From Fusibacter bizertensis (lineage in GTDB: Bacteria; Bacillota; Clostridia; Peptostreptococcales; Acidaminobacteraceae), in assembly GCF_029914245.1 (NCBI RefSeq), contig NZ_JARYZI010000002.1, positions 348,579-412,578 on the forward strand: a stretch of 64,000 bases of DNA, in the 5' to 3' direction. The position numbers and the translations under genes were made by a program. The notes under the pieces were generated by a model that ran no database searches, had not been told where the DNA came from, and saw nothing but the letters and a program-made list of their open reading frames with translations. Below, one piece after another: positions 34,718 to 44,022 of this stretch; the stretch's first letter is position 1; every line of letters begins with the position of its first letter.

Positions 34718-36130
34718 TTACTTGGATTCAATCCCTAATTTTGCCATCTTTTTGTAGAGTGCAGTTCTATGAATCCCTAGAATTTGGGCTGCTTTCGTTC
34801 TACTGCCTCTTGCCTCGTCGATCGCTTTCTCTATCAAGGTTTTCTCTACCCGATCCATCATCGTATATAAATCTGAATCCAAATTTTGAGGCACTAATGA
34901 TAGAACATCTAAATACTGTGTTTCTTGAACAATTTTATCATGCGCAATATAGTCCGGTAGGTCACTTACGATAATCTGCTTCGTTTTTGATAAGTTAACC
35001 GCACTTTCGACCACATTTCGCAGTTCTCTAACATTCCCCGGCCAGGTATAATGCTCTAAACAATGTTTAGCTTCTTTAGAAAAACCTTCGAGAGAACTGT
35101 TATTCTCTTTCGCAAAATGAGTAACATAATGAGTCGCCAAAAGCATTACATCGCGCTTACGATCTTTAAGTGGTGGCAACTGAAGATGGACAACTTTTAA
35201 GCGATAGTATAAGTCACTTCTAAATTTTCCTTGATTTACAAGTTCATGCAATTCTTCATTTGATGCAGAAATAAAACGCACATCAATGTTGATACGCTGA
35301 TTGCCTCCAACCCGTTCCATTTCTCTTTCTTCAATGACTCTAAGTAACTTTGCTTGCATCTCAAAAGGCATAGAACTAAGCTCATCTAAAAAGATAGTCC
35401 CTCCATTTGCAAGTTCAAACTTGCCAATTCGACCATGTGTGGATGCCCCTGTAAATGCCCCCGGTTCATAACCAAAAAGTTCAGACTCAAATAAATCTTT
35501 AGGAATGCTGGCACAGTTAATCCTCACAAAAGGACCATACCGTCTAAGGCTCGCCTCATGAATCGCATGAGCAAAATATTCTTTTCCAGTACCACTCGCC
35601 CCTTCGATGTAGACACTTACATTTCCTTCAGCTGCTTTTTTTGCACTATCTATAAGTGAGAGCATGTGAGGATCAGCAGTTAATATCGATTCAAAAGAAT
35701 ATTTGGCGAGGTTGAGTCTCTTAAGCTCCTGTTTATATTTCTTCACATGCTGTTTCATCTGTTCAAGATGGTCAGAAAGGTGTTTGACCTCTAATATATC
35801 TTTAAACAAAATCGTACCAACAGCACCTACGACCTCACTGTTTCTGATAATTGGGATCCGTGAGGTCACACAATTATGTCCTTTGATGATCTGTATATCA
35901 CCAATTTCAGGCATACCAGTTTTTAGCACAATATGAAGGCGTGTATTTTCTACGACTTCGGTAACATGTTTTCCGATGACTTCTTCTTCTTTGACATCGA
36001 GGAACCGTTCATACTTGAACTTAATAATCAGACCATCTTTATCGATGATGATGAGTCCCTCGTAAGCCTTTTCTATAAATTCATCTAAAATTTCCATCTC
36101 CCATTTAAGTTGCTCGTAGCTTCTATCCAC
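34718..36130 (-). CDS. PAS-linked sigma54 activator (orphan enhancer-binding protein)
   Basis: A 470-aa activator with no receiver domain. A PAS-like sensor occupies residues 10-125 and a short coiled region the next 25. The AAA+ domain has EGASGTGKE and ELFGYEPGAFTGAS (sigma54 loop about residue 225), and a Fis HTH closes the protein (GSRTKAAQILGIHRTALYKK). The start is a GTG with GAGGTGAAG upstream. The PAS domain probably senses a ligand directly. It may also act on amt/atoDA. Confidence 0.92.
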   Translation of the reverse strand: MDRSYEQLKWEMEILDEFIEKAYEGLIIIDKDGLIIKFKYERFLDVKEEEVIGKHVTEVVENTRLHIVLKTGMPEIGDIQIIKGHNCVTSRIPIIRNSEVVGAVGTILFKDILEVKHLSDHLEQMKQHVKKYKQELKRLNLAKYSFESILTADPHMLSLIDSAKKAAEGNVSVYIEGASGTGKEYFAHAIHEASLRRYGPFVRINCASIPKDLFESELFGYEPGAFTGASTHGRIGKFELANGGTIFLDELSSMPFEMQAKLLRVIEEREMERVGGNQRINIDVRFISASNEELHELVNQGKFRSDLYYRLKVVHLQLPPLKDRKRDVMLLATHYVTHFAKENNSSLEGFSKEAKHCLEHYTWPGNVRELRNVVESAVNLSKTKQIIVSDLPDYIAHDKIVQETQYLDVLSLVPQNLDSDLYTMMDRVEKTLIEKAIDEARGSRTKAAQILGIHRTALYKKMAKLGIESK

Positions 36131-36143
36131 ACCTTCACCTCTA

Positions 36144-36809
36144 TTACTGAATTTGATCGATCACTTTTAATAATTCTCCAGGGGTCTCAATTACATAATC
36201 GGGTTTTAGCTCAAGCAGTCTGTCTCTACTCAGTAACGTCCAACCTACTAAAACTGACCTACACCCTGCATTTTTAGCAGTTTCTATGTCATGTCCGCTA
36301 TCACCTACGAATAAACTCTCCTCAATTGCACTTGTCATCTCCTCCCTTGGTATGCCAAGCTGAGAAAGTGCAGATAAAACACCTTCGTGATGCGGTTTAG
36401 GGATACTCACATCATCTAGCGAGATGGTTGCACCAAGTAACTGATGCAAATCAAATTGACTGATACCATGATTAATCCCATTTCGCCCTTTATTTGATAC
36501 CACTGCTGTTTGGATACCTCTATCTTTAAGCTCTTTTAATAAATCAATTACACCGTCATAGATCTTTGTTAGTGCCTCTTGTACACGTCTATATTCTAGA
36601 CGATACATTTCAACTAACCTCGGATATTCTTCATCTGACAAAAAAGACATCTGCTCAACGATAGGTTTTCCCAACACTTCTTCTAGCTCATGTGGTTTAA
36701 AGGGATACCCTCTAAAGTCTACCGCTACATGGTTTAATGAAGAGATCACCGCTTCATTTGAATCTATCAAAGTTCCATCAAAATCAAAAAGTATATATTT
36801 TATAGCCAT
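36144..36809 (-). CDS. HAD-family phosphatase (phosphoglycolate phosphatase-like)
   Basis: A 221-aa HAD hydrolase: motif I FDFDGTLIDSN, motif II VSNKG, Lys in IPKPHHEG, motif III GDSGHDIETAKNAG. Substrate could be phosphoglycolate or another small phosphate ester. ATG at 36807-36809 has GGAGG five bases upstream. Probably the first gene of the run down to the AtoC-like regulator. Confidence 0.9.
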   Translation of the reverse strand: MAIKYILFDFDGTLIDSNEAVISSLNHVAVDFRGYPFKPHELEEVLGKPIVEQMSFLSDEEYPRLVEMYRLEYRRVQEALTKIYDGVIDLLKELKDRGIQTAVVSNKGRNGINHGISQFDLHQLLGATISLDDVSIPKPHHEGVLSALSQLGIPREEMTSAIEESLFVGDSGHDIETAKNAGCRSVLVGWTLLSRDRLLELKPDYVIETPGELLKVIDQIQ

Positions 36810-36890
36810 TTTTCCTCCAATAATATTTAAACTCAATTATTCAATTATATTTATTTCATTATATAATATCGTTTCGTTTTACAAAAGGAT

Positions 36891-36933
36891 AAAAAAAAAC
36901 AGCGGAATCAGAATGAACCGACCGCTGTTTTTT
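36891..36933. terminator. Bidirectional terminator
   Basis: AACAGCGG/CCGCTGTT stem with A9 on the left and T6 on the right. Ends the TraB-like gene on the minus strand. Confidence 0.88.
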
Positions 36934-36965
36934 GTTCTGGAGTTTTAAATGATTTTAACTATCGC

Positions 36966-38321
36966 TTAGTACATCCAATCTACTGTATAACCATCCGCTT
37001 CTAAAGTTTTGATGATGTTAGTTGGATTGATAAAGTGTCCTGCACCAACTACTATAAAGTAAGTTGTACTTCCATCTTGTTCAAGAATGTTTTCTATCTT
37101 TGTAGACATGTCTTGATCTCTTTTACCAAAAAGCATATCTGTAAGTTCATTGCTCTCTTCTTCTGATGAAGCGTTGAAGCTAGTTGTAAACTCTTCTAAA
37201 TTACCATTGATCCAGTATGCTAACCATTCGTCTAGCAAGTTTGCACTTTCAGTTGACTCACCAGTTGCTGGAGCAAGTATACCATCAACAATTGCAGTAA
37301 GGTACTCTTCTTGGAACTCTGGTGTTAAACCATCAAAAAGATCTGTTTGATACGGAATACCTTCTAGTTCGTATACAGGTTTACCTGTTAAATAAGACTT
37401 CACTGTGAAATAGAGATCTATACCTAAATTTGCACCTTCAGTTGCACCCTCAGTCTGATCAGTATTTGACATTGAAACTACATTAAGTTCATTTGAAAGA
37501 CTCCAAGGCTTGAGCGTACCATATACACTTTCATCAAGGTTATATTTCTCAAATACTTTTTTTAATTTATCATAAAGTTCTTTAGAAATATGAGAATCTA
37601 TCGTCGTACCATCTGTGTAGAACGCTTTGCTTCTAAAATAATCCATACCACCTGCTTGGTTTAGCAAGTCAGCTTCAACCAAAAGTGCATCTGAAGCGTC
37701 AAATGCATCTGTTAACATCGTATTTAAAGGGTATTGATCAGTGCTTCCTACATGGACAGAACCAAGTAAATAAACTGTGTTTCCGCCTTTTTCGACTTTC
37801 CAAAACACACCTTTTCCGCCTGCTTCTAACTGCTCATATGCAAACTTAACAGTGTTAATTCCAAACAATATTGCTTGCTCAGTGTTACATGTTTTATCAA
37901 GGTTTAAACCACTTAGCGTCCCATTTACGATACCGCTTGATTGCATATACGTCATTGCATCACCTTTTGTAACAAGACCATACGCACCTAAGAGGTTATA
38001 AAATTGTGTGAGTACATTGCCTCTTGTTAATTGCTCACTCACTGGCATTGCTTCAAAATCTACTTTGTCAGCAACAACATCAAGTTTTAAATCCACTTGT
38101 TTGATGAGTTCTGATAATTTTTCCTGTGTAATCGTTTCATTGAAATTCTCATAGTACCAAGTCATCGGGTAGATACCGTACTTTTCACCTTCATTGAGTG
38201 TTGAAACTGCCCAACTACTGATATTCATCGTTTGTTGTTCATCAGCCCAAACTGGTGTAATCGTCGAAACGAGGATTGCTACCATCATGATTACTGATAG
38301 AATTTTCTTAGTTTTTTTCAT
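36966..38321 (-). CDS. Secreted TraB/GumN-family protein
   Basis: A 451-aa exported protein with a 26-residue signal peptide ending TPVWA. The TraB/GumN fold is recognised from VYLLGSVHVGSTDQYPL with the conserved GSxHxG motif (about residue 187) and the C-terminal FIVVGAGHFI. About 160 residues before the TraB domain are not recognised. Proposed activity is a metal-dependent hydrolase or protease. Monocistronic with AGGAG upstream. Confidence 0.85.
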   Translation of the reverse strand: MKKTKKILSVIMMVAILVSTITPVWADEQQTMNISSWAVSTLNEGEKYGIYPMTWYYENFNETITQEKLSELIKQVDLKLDVVADKVDFEAMPVSEQLTRGNVLTQFYNLLGAYGLVTKGDAMTYMQSSGIVNGTLSGLNLDKTCNTEQAILFGINTVKFAYEQLEAGGKGVFWKVEKGGNTVYLLGSVHVGSTDQYPLNTMLTDAFDASDALLVEADLLNQAGGMDYFRSKAFYTDGTTIDSHISKELYDKLKKVFEKYNLDESVYGTLKPWSLSNELNVVSMSNTDQTEGATEGANLGIDLYFTVKSYLTGKPVYELEGIPYQTDLFDGLTPEFQEEYLTAIVDGILAPATGESTESANLLDEWLAYWINGNLEEFTTSFNASSEEESNELTDMLFGKRDQDMSTKIENILEQDGSTTYFIVVGAGHFINPTNIIKTLEADGYTVDWMY

Positions 38322-38443
38322 TCTTTTCTCCTTTTTAGTCCCATGCTTTCATTAGTTTTATATCACGTTACAATTTTATCAAACTTGTCCTATTATAAGC
38401 ATTAGAAAAGTATTAAAATTCTATGAGATATTATCATACAAAT

Positions 38444-38469
38444 AAAAAAGCACCCCAAGTGGGGTGCCA
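38444..38469 (-). terminator. Terminator of atoDA
   Basis: GCACCCC-AAGT-GGGGTGC stem with TTTTTTATT on the minus strand. Confidence 0.9.
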
Positions 38470-38530
38470 ATATGCGTCCGTGGTACTAGTTAAGCCTAGT
38501 AAATCCCTCCACAAAGGCACAGATTAATTG

Positions 38531-39178
38531 CTAAATCATTGCTTTTATTTGGTCAGAAATGATTAGTTTCGCTTCTGTCGCAAGTTGAATTTCATCAATT
38601 GTGTAGTCTGTGTTGTATTCCACAAGTACTAAGCCTTGTGGTGTTACATCCATCACACCCATCTCAGTGATAATCTTACTTACTTTTTTTGCACCTGTCA
38701 AAGGAAGCGTACATTTTTTTAATATCTTAATCTCGCCCTTTGCAGTATGGGTCATGGCCACGATGACCTTTTTGGCACCGCCAACAAGATCCATCGCACC
38801 ACCCATTCCTGGTACAAGTTTACCAGGGATCATCCAGTTAGCAAGGTTTCCTTCTTCATCTACTTGTAACGCCCCGAGTACGGTGGCATCCAAATGTCCC
38901 CCACGTATAATCGTGAATGACATTGCGCTGTCGAAGAAAACACCGCCTGGCATTATGGTTACTGGCATCCCGCCGGCATTAACCAGATTAAGATCAACTT
39001 GATCTGCTTCTGGTGCAGGGCCAATACCTGTAAAGCCATTTTCTGAATGCAGGATAATTTCTACCCCTTCGTCTATAAAGTTAGGAACTAAAGTTGGGAG
39101 ACCAATTCCTAAGTTGACTACATCTCCATCGTTAAACTCTTTTGCAACACGTCTTGCAATTATTTCTTTTGCGTCCAT
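38531..39178 (-). CDS. atoA: Acetate/butyrate-acetoacetate CoA-transferase subunit B
   Basis: A 215-aa CoA-transferase beta subunit. The catalytic Glu46 lies in LHSENGFTG, and NLGIGLP precedes it. With the alpha subunit it moves CoA between acetate or butyrate and acetoacetyl-CoA, a step in short-chain fatty-acid and amino-acid fermentation. It follows the alpha gene by 8 bases. The acyl preference is inferred. Confidence 0.92.
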   Translation of the reverse strand: MDAKEIIARRVAKEFNDGDVVNLGIGLPTLVPNFIDEGVEIILHSENGFTGIGPAPEADQVDLNLVNAGGMPVTIMPGGVFFDSAMSFTIIRGGHLDATVLGALQVDEEGNLANWMIPGKLVPGMGGAMDLVGGAKKVIVAMTHTAKGEIKILKKCTLPLTGAKKVSKIITEMGVMDVTPQGLVLVEYNTDYTIDEIQLATEAKLIISDQIKAMI

Positions 39179-39186
39179 ATGCCCTC

Positions 39187-39834
39187 CTATGCCTTCACAA
39201 TATAATTGACAAAGAGGCTAGGTGTCATAATTAAATGTGGGTCAAGTTCACCAACTTTGACAAGCTCTTCCGCTTCAACGATGACCACTTCAGCTGCAGT
39301 TGCCATAAGTGGGTTAAAGTTACGTGTTGATTCATGATAGTATACATTGCCTTTTTCATCTACTTTTGAACCGAATATTAAAGCCACATCTGCTTTCAAT
39401 GCTTTTTCAAGCAAGAAAGTTTTGCCATCAATAATCAGATGATCTTTACCTTCAGCTACAGGAGTACCAATACCTATCGGTGTTAATACACCACCAAGTC
39501 CAGCTCCACCAGAGCGTACTTGTTCAGCAAGTGTGCCTTGAGGTACTAAAACGACCTCTAACTTGCCTTCGTTCATGAGTCTGCCAGTTTCCTTATTTGT
39601 GCCAATGTGCGAAACGATGACTTTTTTTGCTTGACCACTAACCACTAATTTGCCAATCCCTCTATCGACAAAACCAGTGTCATTGCCAATTATCGTCAAA
39701 TCCTTTACGCCTTTTTCAATTAATGCATCGATAACCTTTTCAGGACTACCGCAAGCGAGAAACCCACCGATCATAATGGTCATGCCATCTTTGATATGAT
39801 CAAGTGCTTGTTCCATGGTAATGACTTTTTTCAT
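39187..39834 (-). CDS. atoD: Acetate/butyrate-acetoacetate CoA-transferase subunit A
   Basis: A 215-aa CoA-transferase alpha subunit with the glycine-rich MIGGFLACGSPEKVIDAL and RSGGAGLGGVLTP motifs. First gene of the atoDA operon. A sigma54 promoter lies 70 bases upstream, and a long dyad about 220-270 bases further upstream, so expression should need an AtoC-like activator. Confidence 0.92.
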   Translation of the reverse strand: MKKVITMEQALDHIKDGMTIMIGGFLACGSPEKVIDALIEKGVKDLTIIGNDTGFVDRGIGKLVVSGQAKKVIVSHIGTNKETGRLMNEGKLEVVLVPQGTLAEQVRSGGAGLGGVLTPIGIGTPVAEGKDHLIIDGKTFLLEKALKADVALIFGSKVDEKGNVYYHESTRNFNPLMATAAEVVIVEAEELVKVGELDPHLIMTPSLFVNYIVKA

Positions 39835-39903
39835 CCATATCCTCCGAAATTGTGATTATGTTTGAAACATAATGAAAATCCCTATTTCCCTATCTTTTTT
39901 ATA

Positions 39904-39919
39904 AGCAATATCCATGCCA
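39904..39919 (-). promoter_or_regulatory. Sigma54 (-24/-12) promoter of atoDA
   Basis: Minus-strand TGGCATGGATATTGCT, GG-N10-GC, near-identical in pattern to the amt promoter at 28132. The 470-base region 39835-40303 otherwise holds only the dyad at 40138-40192. Confidence 0.86.
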
Positions 39920-40137
39920 ACTTACCATTTGAAAATAAACTAATTGTTGAAATCTAGTATTTCAAGTTCATTAGCGCATTATGTTTTTTTACTATTAACT
40001 TCTATTTATTGGATTTCACTTTATTTTATGTTCATTACTTAGACATTTGTAAATAAAGACAACAATCTCATTTGAGTTGTAGCCATTTGACTACAATTTA
40101 ATACGTCTTTTCACTGGTGAGTATCTGAAAACTGCAG

Positions 40138-40192
40138 AGTGTATCATTTTTGCTACAGATTTTAGAAAAACGTGTAGCAAATCTGATACACT
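40138..40192. promoter_or_regulatory. Long dyad upstream of atoDA (putative enhancer site)
   Basis: Arms of 19 bases (40138-40156 and 40174-40192) match with two mismatches; the outer halves are AGTGTATCA and TGATACACT. The right arm contains CAAATCTGATACACTT, shared with the amt upstream region. Also lies 112 bases before the divergent hemerythrin gene. Confidence 0.65.
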
Positions 40193-40303
40193 TCATCACT
40201 GCTATCACACATATCAGTTCATTTTTGAGTTCGCTTCAAATATCATACTAATGTATGTTTTCTTCACAAATTTATGGGTATTTCATATGCAGGAGGTGAA
40301 TTT

Positions 40304-40717
40304 ATGCAGGTATATAAATGGACTGATAGTCTTAAGACCAATATTGATAAAATTGACAATGATCATAAACTGATTATTTCTAAAGCTCAAGAATTGGCAG
40401 ATGCAATGTCACAAGGTAAAGGCAAAGGGCAAATCGTTGAAACTTTGGGCTTCTTGCAAAAATACGTTAAAACACATTTTGCAGAAGAAGAAATCATGCA
40501 ACAAAAAGCTAAATTCAGCGACATAGAAATGCACAAAAAAAATCATACTTATTTTATCAACGAACTTGATAAACTCTCAGCAAAAATTGCGCAAGATCCA
40601 ACATCAACCGTTAACGTGATTGAACTTAATCGTTTGATTTCAGGTTGGTTTATGAACCACATCCAAAAGATGGATGTAGAAGTAGCAAAACACATCAATG
40701 GGAACAATAAAAACTAG
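40304..40717 (+). CDS. Bacteriohemerythrin (second copy)
   Basis: A 137-aa di-iron hemerythrin: KIDNDHKLIISKA (His21), VKTHFAEEEIMQQ, MHKKNHTYF and FMNHIQKMDVE supply the ligands. AGGAGG precedes the ATG at 40304. Its sequence differs considerably from the copy at 26310. Divergent from atoDA. Confidence 0.93.
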   Translation: MQVYKWTDSLKTNIDKIDNDHKLIISKAQELADAMSQGKGKGQIVETLGFLQKYVKTHFAEEEIMQQKAKFSDIEMHKKNHTYFINELDKLSAKIAQDPTSTVNVIELNRLISGWFMNHIQKMDVEVAKHINGNNKN

Positions 40718-40742
40718 ATGTGTATGTTACTAAGCTAAAAGG

Positions 40743-40788
40743 AAAAGGCCATACGTTCACAAATCTTCTGTGACGTATAGCCTTTTTT
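40743..40788 (+). terminator. Terminator of hemerythrin gene
   Basis: AAAAGGCCATACGTTCACA and TGTGACGTATAGCCTTTTTT form a long stem between convergent genes. Confidence 0.88.
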
Positions 40789-40826
40789 AGTTATATATAT
40801 ATCCTAATTATTATTTTACATCTTAA

Positions 40827-42266
40827 TTAATCTTTAGACCACCTAGCACCTTCAGCAGTATCCACTATAGTGATCCCTTTTGCCTTAAGTTCATCTCTTA
40901 TTAAGTCAGCCGTTGACCAATCCTTATTCTTTTTAGCATTGGTCCTTTCAATTATTTTGCCTTCAATCCATGCTACTTCATCATCCGATGCATCAACTTT
41001 TTTCTCATCTATTGGGGTTAATAAATCCAAAGATAGAACTTGGTCCATATAAGCAAATAACGTCGCTTTTTCTGATGTACTTACCTCTGACTTAAGGACG
41101 TCATAAAGAACCGTTACTGCGTTTGCAGTATTGAGATCATCTTCTAGACAGTCCACGAACTTACCATATAAATTTTGAGCTTCCTCTGTTAAGTTCTCTA
41201 CTTTACCTAACACATCAGTTGAGCTAAGAAGCGCATCTTTTGCAATGCTACTTGTTCTCTTTCTTAGTTTAAAGTATGCATTTTCAGCCATTTCTAAACT
41301 CTCATAGGAGAAAGTTAATTGTTTTCTGTAATGTGATCCCAGTACAAAATAACGGTAACTAAGCGGATCAAATCCTTTTTTTTCTAACAAAGAAACTGTT
41401 AAAAACTCTCCTTTAGATTTACTCATTTTTCCCTTAGGTTCAATTAAGAACTCTGCATGCCACCAATACTTTGTCCATGGTTTACCAGTATAGCTCTCAG
41501 TTTGAGCGATTTCGTTGGTATGATGTACAGGAATATGGTCCACACCACCACAGTGAATATCCAGTTGTTCTCCTAGATTGCTAAGTGAGATTACAGAACA
41601 TTCAATGTGCCAGCCTGGATAACCTACACCCCATGGTGACTCCCATTTCATCGCTTGGTTTTCAAATTTAGACTTAGTAAACCAAAGTACAAAATCCTGT
41701 GGGTTCTTTTTAAAAGTATCTTCTTCTACACCCTCTCTATGTGCAATTCTAAGTTCATCGAGGTTTAACTTAGAAAGGGCTGTATAGCGTTCAAACTTCG
41801 AGATATCAAAGTATACGTTGCCATTTGTAAAATACGTGTAACCCTTATCCTCTAAAGTCTTGATAAAATCAATATACTTTGAGATATAATCTGTTGCTTT
41901 TGCAACGATTTCTGGTTTTTTGATATTTAATTTTCCACAATCTGTGAAAAAGGCATCTGTATAAAACGCTGCAACTTGCCATACAGTTTTGTTTTCTCTT
42001 AGCGCACCTTTTAGCATCTTGTCTTCGCCATCATCGGCGTCCGATTCGAGATGTCCAACATCAGTAATATTCATAACGCGTTTCACATCATAGCCAATAA
42101 ATCCTAAAGCCTTTTCTAGAATATCTTCATGGATGTAAGTTCTTAAATTGCCTATATGTGCATAGTTATATACTGTAGGTCCACAAGTATAAAGTTTCAC
42201 TTCCTTTTCGTGGTATGGCATAAAATCTTCTATACTTCGTGACATAGAATTATAGAGCTTCATCAT
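40827..42266 (-). CDS. cysS: Cysteinyl-tRNA synthetase
   Basis: A 479-aa class I synthetase that charges tRNA-Cys. TCGPTVYNYAHIGN holds the zinc Cys and HIGH-type motif; KMSKSKGEFLTV is the KMSKS loop; the zinc site also shows CSVISL and CGGVDHIPVHH. AGGAGG precedes ATGATG. A Cys T-box leader lies upstream. Confidence 0.97.
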   Translation of the reverse strand: MMKLYNSMSRSIEDFMPYHEKEVKLYTCGPTVYNYAHIGNLRTYIHEDILEKALGFIGYDVKRVMNITDVGHLESDADDGEDKMLKGALRENKTVWQVAAFYTDAFFTDCGKLNIKKPEIVAKATDYISKYIDFIKTLEDKGYTYFTNGNVYFDISKFERYTALSKLNLDELRIAHREGVEEDTFKKNPQDFVLWFTKSKFENQAMKWESPWGVGYPGWHIECSVISLSNLGEQLDIHCGGVDHIPVHHTNEIAQTESYTGKPWTKYWWHAEFLIEPKGKMSKSKGEFLTVSLLEKKGFDPLSYRYFVLGSHYRKQLTFSYESLEMAENAYFKLRKRTSSIAKDALLSSTDVLGKVENLTEEAQNLYGKFVDCLEDDLNTANAVTVLYDVLKSEVSTSEKATLFAYMDQVLSLDLLTPIDEKKVDASDDEVAWIEGKIIERTNAKKNKDWSTADLIRDELKAKGITIVDTAEGARWSKD

Positions 42267-42382
42267 ACAGCGCCTCCTATCAATTTTTATTTTACGGACT
42301 CCCTGTCCAATTTATACGATTTAACTATCATCAAAATCTTCGGGTGTCGAGCCCTCAGATTCTGCCACAAAGTTGTTGTGAC

Positions 42383-42600
42383 TTAAAAAAATTCCTCGCC
42401 CTTTTTTACAAAGGCGAGGAATATCGCGGTTCCACTTTGTTTACTTCTCAAGGACCTTTAACGGAATCATCCGGCATAGCCTACTCGTTACACTTTCGGT
42501 ATGCACTCGCGAGGGCATTCGTTGTATTTTCCATGAGCTTTTTCACCACACAAGCTCTCTCTACAATGGTCAAGTACAAGTACTCTTCTCGGTCTTAGCG
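42383..42600 (-). promoter_or_regulatory. T-box leader of cysS (cysteine specifier)
   Basis: T-box core GTGGAACCGCG (about 42424-42434) is followed by a strong terminator (ATTCCTCGCC/GGCGAGGAAT, 42391-42422, then T7). The specifier loop reads GAA-TGC (TGC at 42515-42517), a Cys codon, opposite an AGTA loop-E strand and closed by CGAG/CTCG. This is fully consistent with cysS. Confidence 0.95.
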
Positions 42601-42608
42601 TTAATATA

Positions 42609-42638
42609 TTCATAACACAAAAACATATGTCATGTCAA
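42609..42638 (-). promoter_or_regulatory. Probable promoter of the cysS T-box transcript
   Basis: TTGACA (42633-42638) with an 18-base spacer to TATGAA (42609-42614) on the minus strand. The -10 element is weak. Confidence 0.55.
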
Positions 42639-42674
42639 GAGACGGTCTAAAATGCATGTTGTGATCTTGATTGC

Positions 42675-43550
42675 TTATGCTTCCTCTGGATAAAAATCAT
42701 CTAAGAAATTATAGCTCTTACCATCTTTGTGCCAACCAACAACACAGTCCATCTGTACATTATGCGCTGACTTTAAGATACATTTATCTACATCTGGATG
42801 CACTTTTTTAAGTGTCGCAATCAGCTCTTTCATCTCAAGTCTCTTACTTGAAGTCTTCTTCGCAGCGACCATACAACCACAGTTCATGGGAGATATACCG
42901 TTAGATTGTACAAAATGGATAATATGTTCTTCTCTCACATAATACAGCGGTCTGATCAGTTCAAGTCCTTCAAAATTATCTGATTTAAGTCTTGGCATCA
43001 TGGTTTTGGTCATCCCTGCATAGAAGATGTTCAACAGTTGCGTCTCGATCACATCATCAAAATGATGGCCAAGAGCTAATTTATTACACCCAAGTTCTTT
43101 TGCCTTGGCATACAAAGTACCCCTTCGCATCTTAGCGCAAAGGTAACAAGGGTAATCACTTGAAATTTTATCTATGACTTCAAAAATTCCAGAATCAAAA
43201 TAATTTATAGGAATGTTTAGATGCTCACAGTTTTCTTTTAGTAATTTCTCATTCACAGGGTGGTAGCCTGGATTCATGGCGAGATATTCAATCTCAAAAT
43301 TGACATCGCCATGCTTTTGAAGTTCTTGTAGAAGCTTACAAAGGATCAAGCTGTCTTTTCCACCTGATACGCCTATAGCTATTTTATCTCCTTCTTCTAC
43401 CAACCGAAATTCTTTAACGGCTTTGATAAATTTAGTCCACACCGTTTTTCTAAATTTCTTAATCAGACTTCTTTCTATTTCTTCAACTGGCTTTAGTGGT
43501 GATGTAGTCAAGATTAATTCACATCCACTGCCCATTATGCTTTCACTCAT
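42675..43550 (-). CDS. TtcA-like PP-loop tRNA thiolation protein
   Basis: A 291-aa ATP-pyrophosphatase. PP-loop GVSGGKDSL, a CxxC pair in YPCYLCAKMRRG, LGHHFDDVIETQLLN and NCGCMV match the TtcA/TtuA group, which uses an iron-sulfur cluster to place sulfur on a tRNA base. Which base is modified cannot be told. AAGGGAG precedes the ATG. A cysteine-related neighbour (cysS) fits sulfur metabolism. Confidence 0.88.
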   Translation of the reverse strand: MSESIMGSGCELILTTSPLKPVEEIERSLIKKFRKTVWTKFIKAVKEFRLVEEGDKIAIGVSGGKDSLILCKLLQELQKHGDVNFEIEYLAMNPGYHPVNEKLLKENCEHLNIPINYFDSGIFEVIDKISSDYPCYLCAKMRRGTLYAKAKELGCNKLALGHHFDDVIETQLLNIFYAGMTKTMMPRLKSDNFEGLELIRPLYYVREEHIIHFVQSNGISPMNCGCMVAAKKTSSKRLEMKELIATLKKVHPDVDKCILKSAHNVQMDCVVGWHKDGKSYNFLDDFYPEEA

Positions 43551-43706
43551 TATTACTCCCTTGCTCTAATATATATCACTAAATCATACGATACAACCGA
43601 ATGTGATTATACTATATAGGGGCCTCAGTGTAAAGTCGTCTGTAACTTATGATTAAATCAACTCACACGGGATATATATTACTCATAATAAAGGAAGAGG
43701 TGCGGT

Positions 43707-43961
43707 ATGAGATATATTATGGGGATTCAAATAGGAGATCGAGAACAAGAAGCACTGCGAGTTCAAGAAGTGCTTTCAAAGCACGGTTGTATTATCAAAA
43801 CTAGGCTTGGATTACACGAAGCAACAGATGGGCAATGTGCTTCTAACGGCTTAATTTTACTTGAATTTATTAAGGGTAAGGATGAAGAAGTAAAACAGAT
43901 TACCAATGAGCTTTCAGCACTCGAATCTGTGCAGGTAAAGCAGATGACATTTACAGTTTAA
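43707..43961 (+). CDS. Small ACT-like protein (TM1266-type)
   Basis: An 84-aa protein whose pattern (MRYIMGIQIGDREQEALRVQ, HGCIIKTRLGLHE, LILLEFIKG) resembles the small ACT-fold TM1266 family, sometimes called putative regulators of iron-only hydrogenase. GGAAGAGG lies six bases before the ATG. Monocistronic; ligand unknown. Confidence 0.68.
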   Translation: MRYIMGIQIGDREQEALRVQEVLSKHGCIIKTRLGLHEATDGQCASNGLILLEFIKGKDEEVKQITNELSALESVQVKQMTFTV

Positions 43962-43978
43962 CTTCATAGAAATGAAAG

Positions 43979-44006
43979 AGGACTCATTCGTATAATGAGT
44001 CCTTTT
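43979..44006. terminator. Bidirectional terminator
   Basis: AGGACTCATT/AATGAGTCCT perfect 10-bp stem with five-base loop and TTTT, between convergent genes. Confidence 0.88.
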
Positions 44007-44022
44007 AATTTACAATATATCA

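Noticed and set aside
40276..40292. Sigma54 promoter for the second hemerythrin gene (GG-N10-GC)
   Set aside because: The -24 box lacks CAC/CAT and the site would lie only about 12 bases before the start codon.
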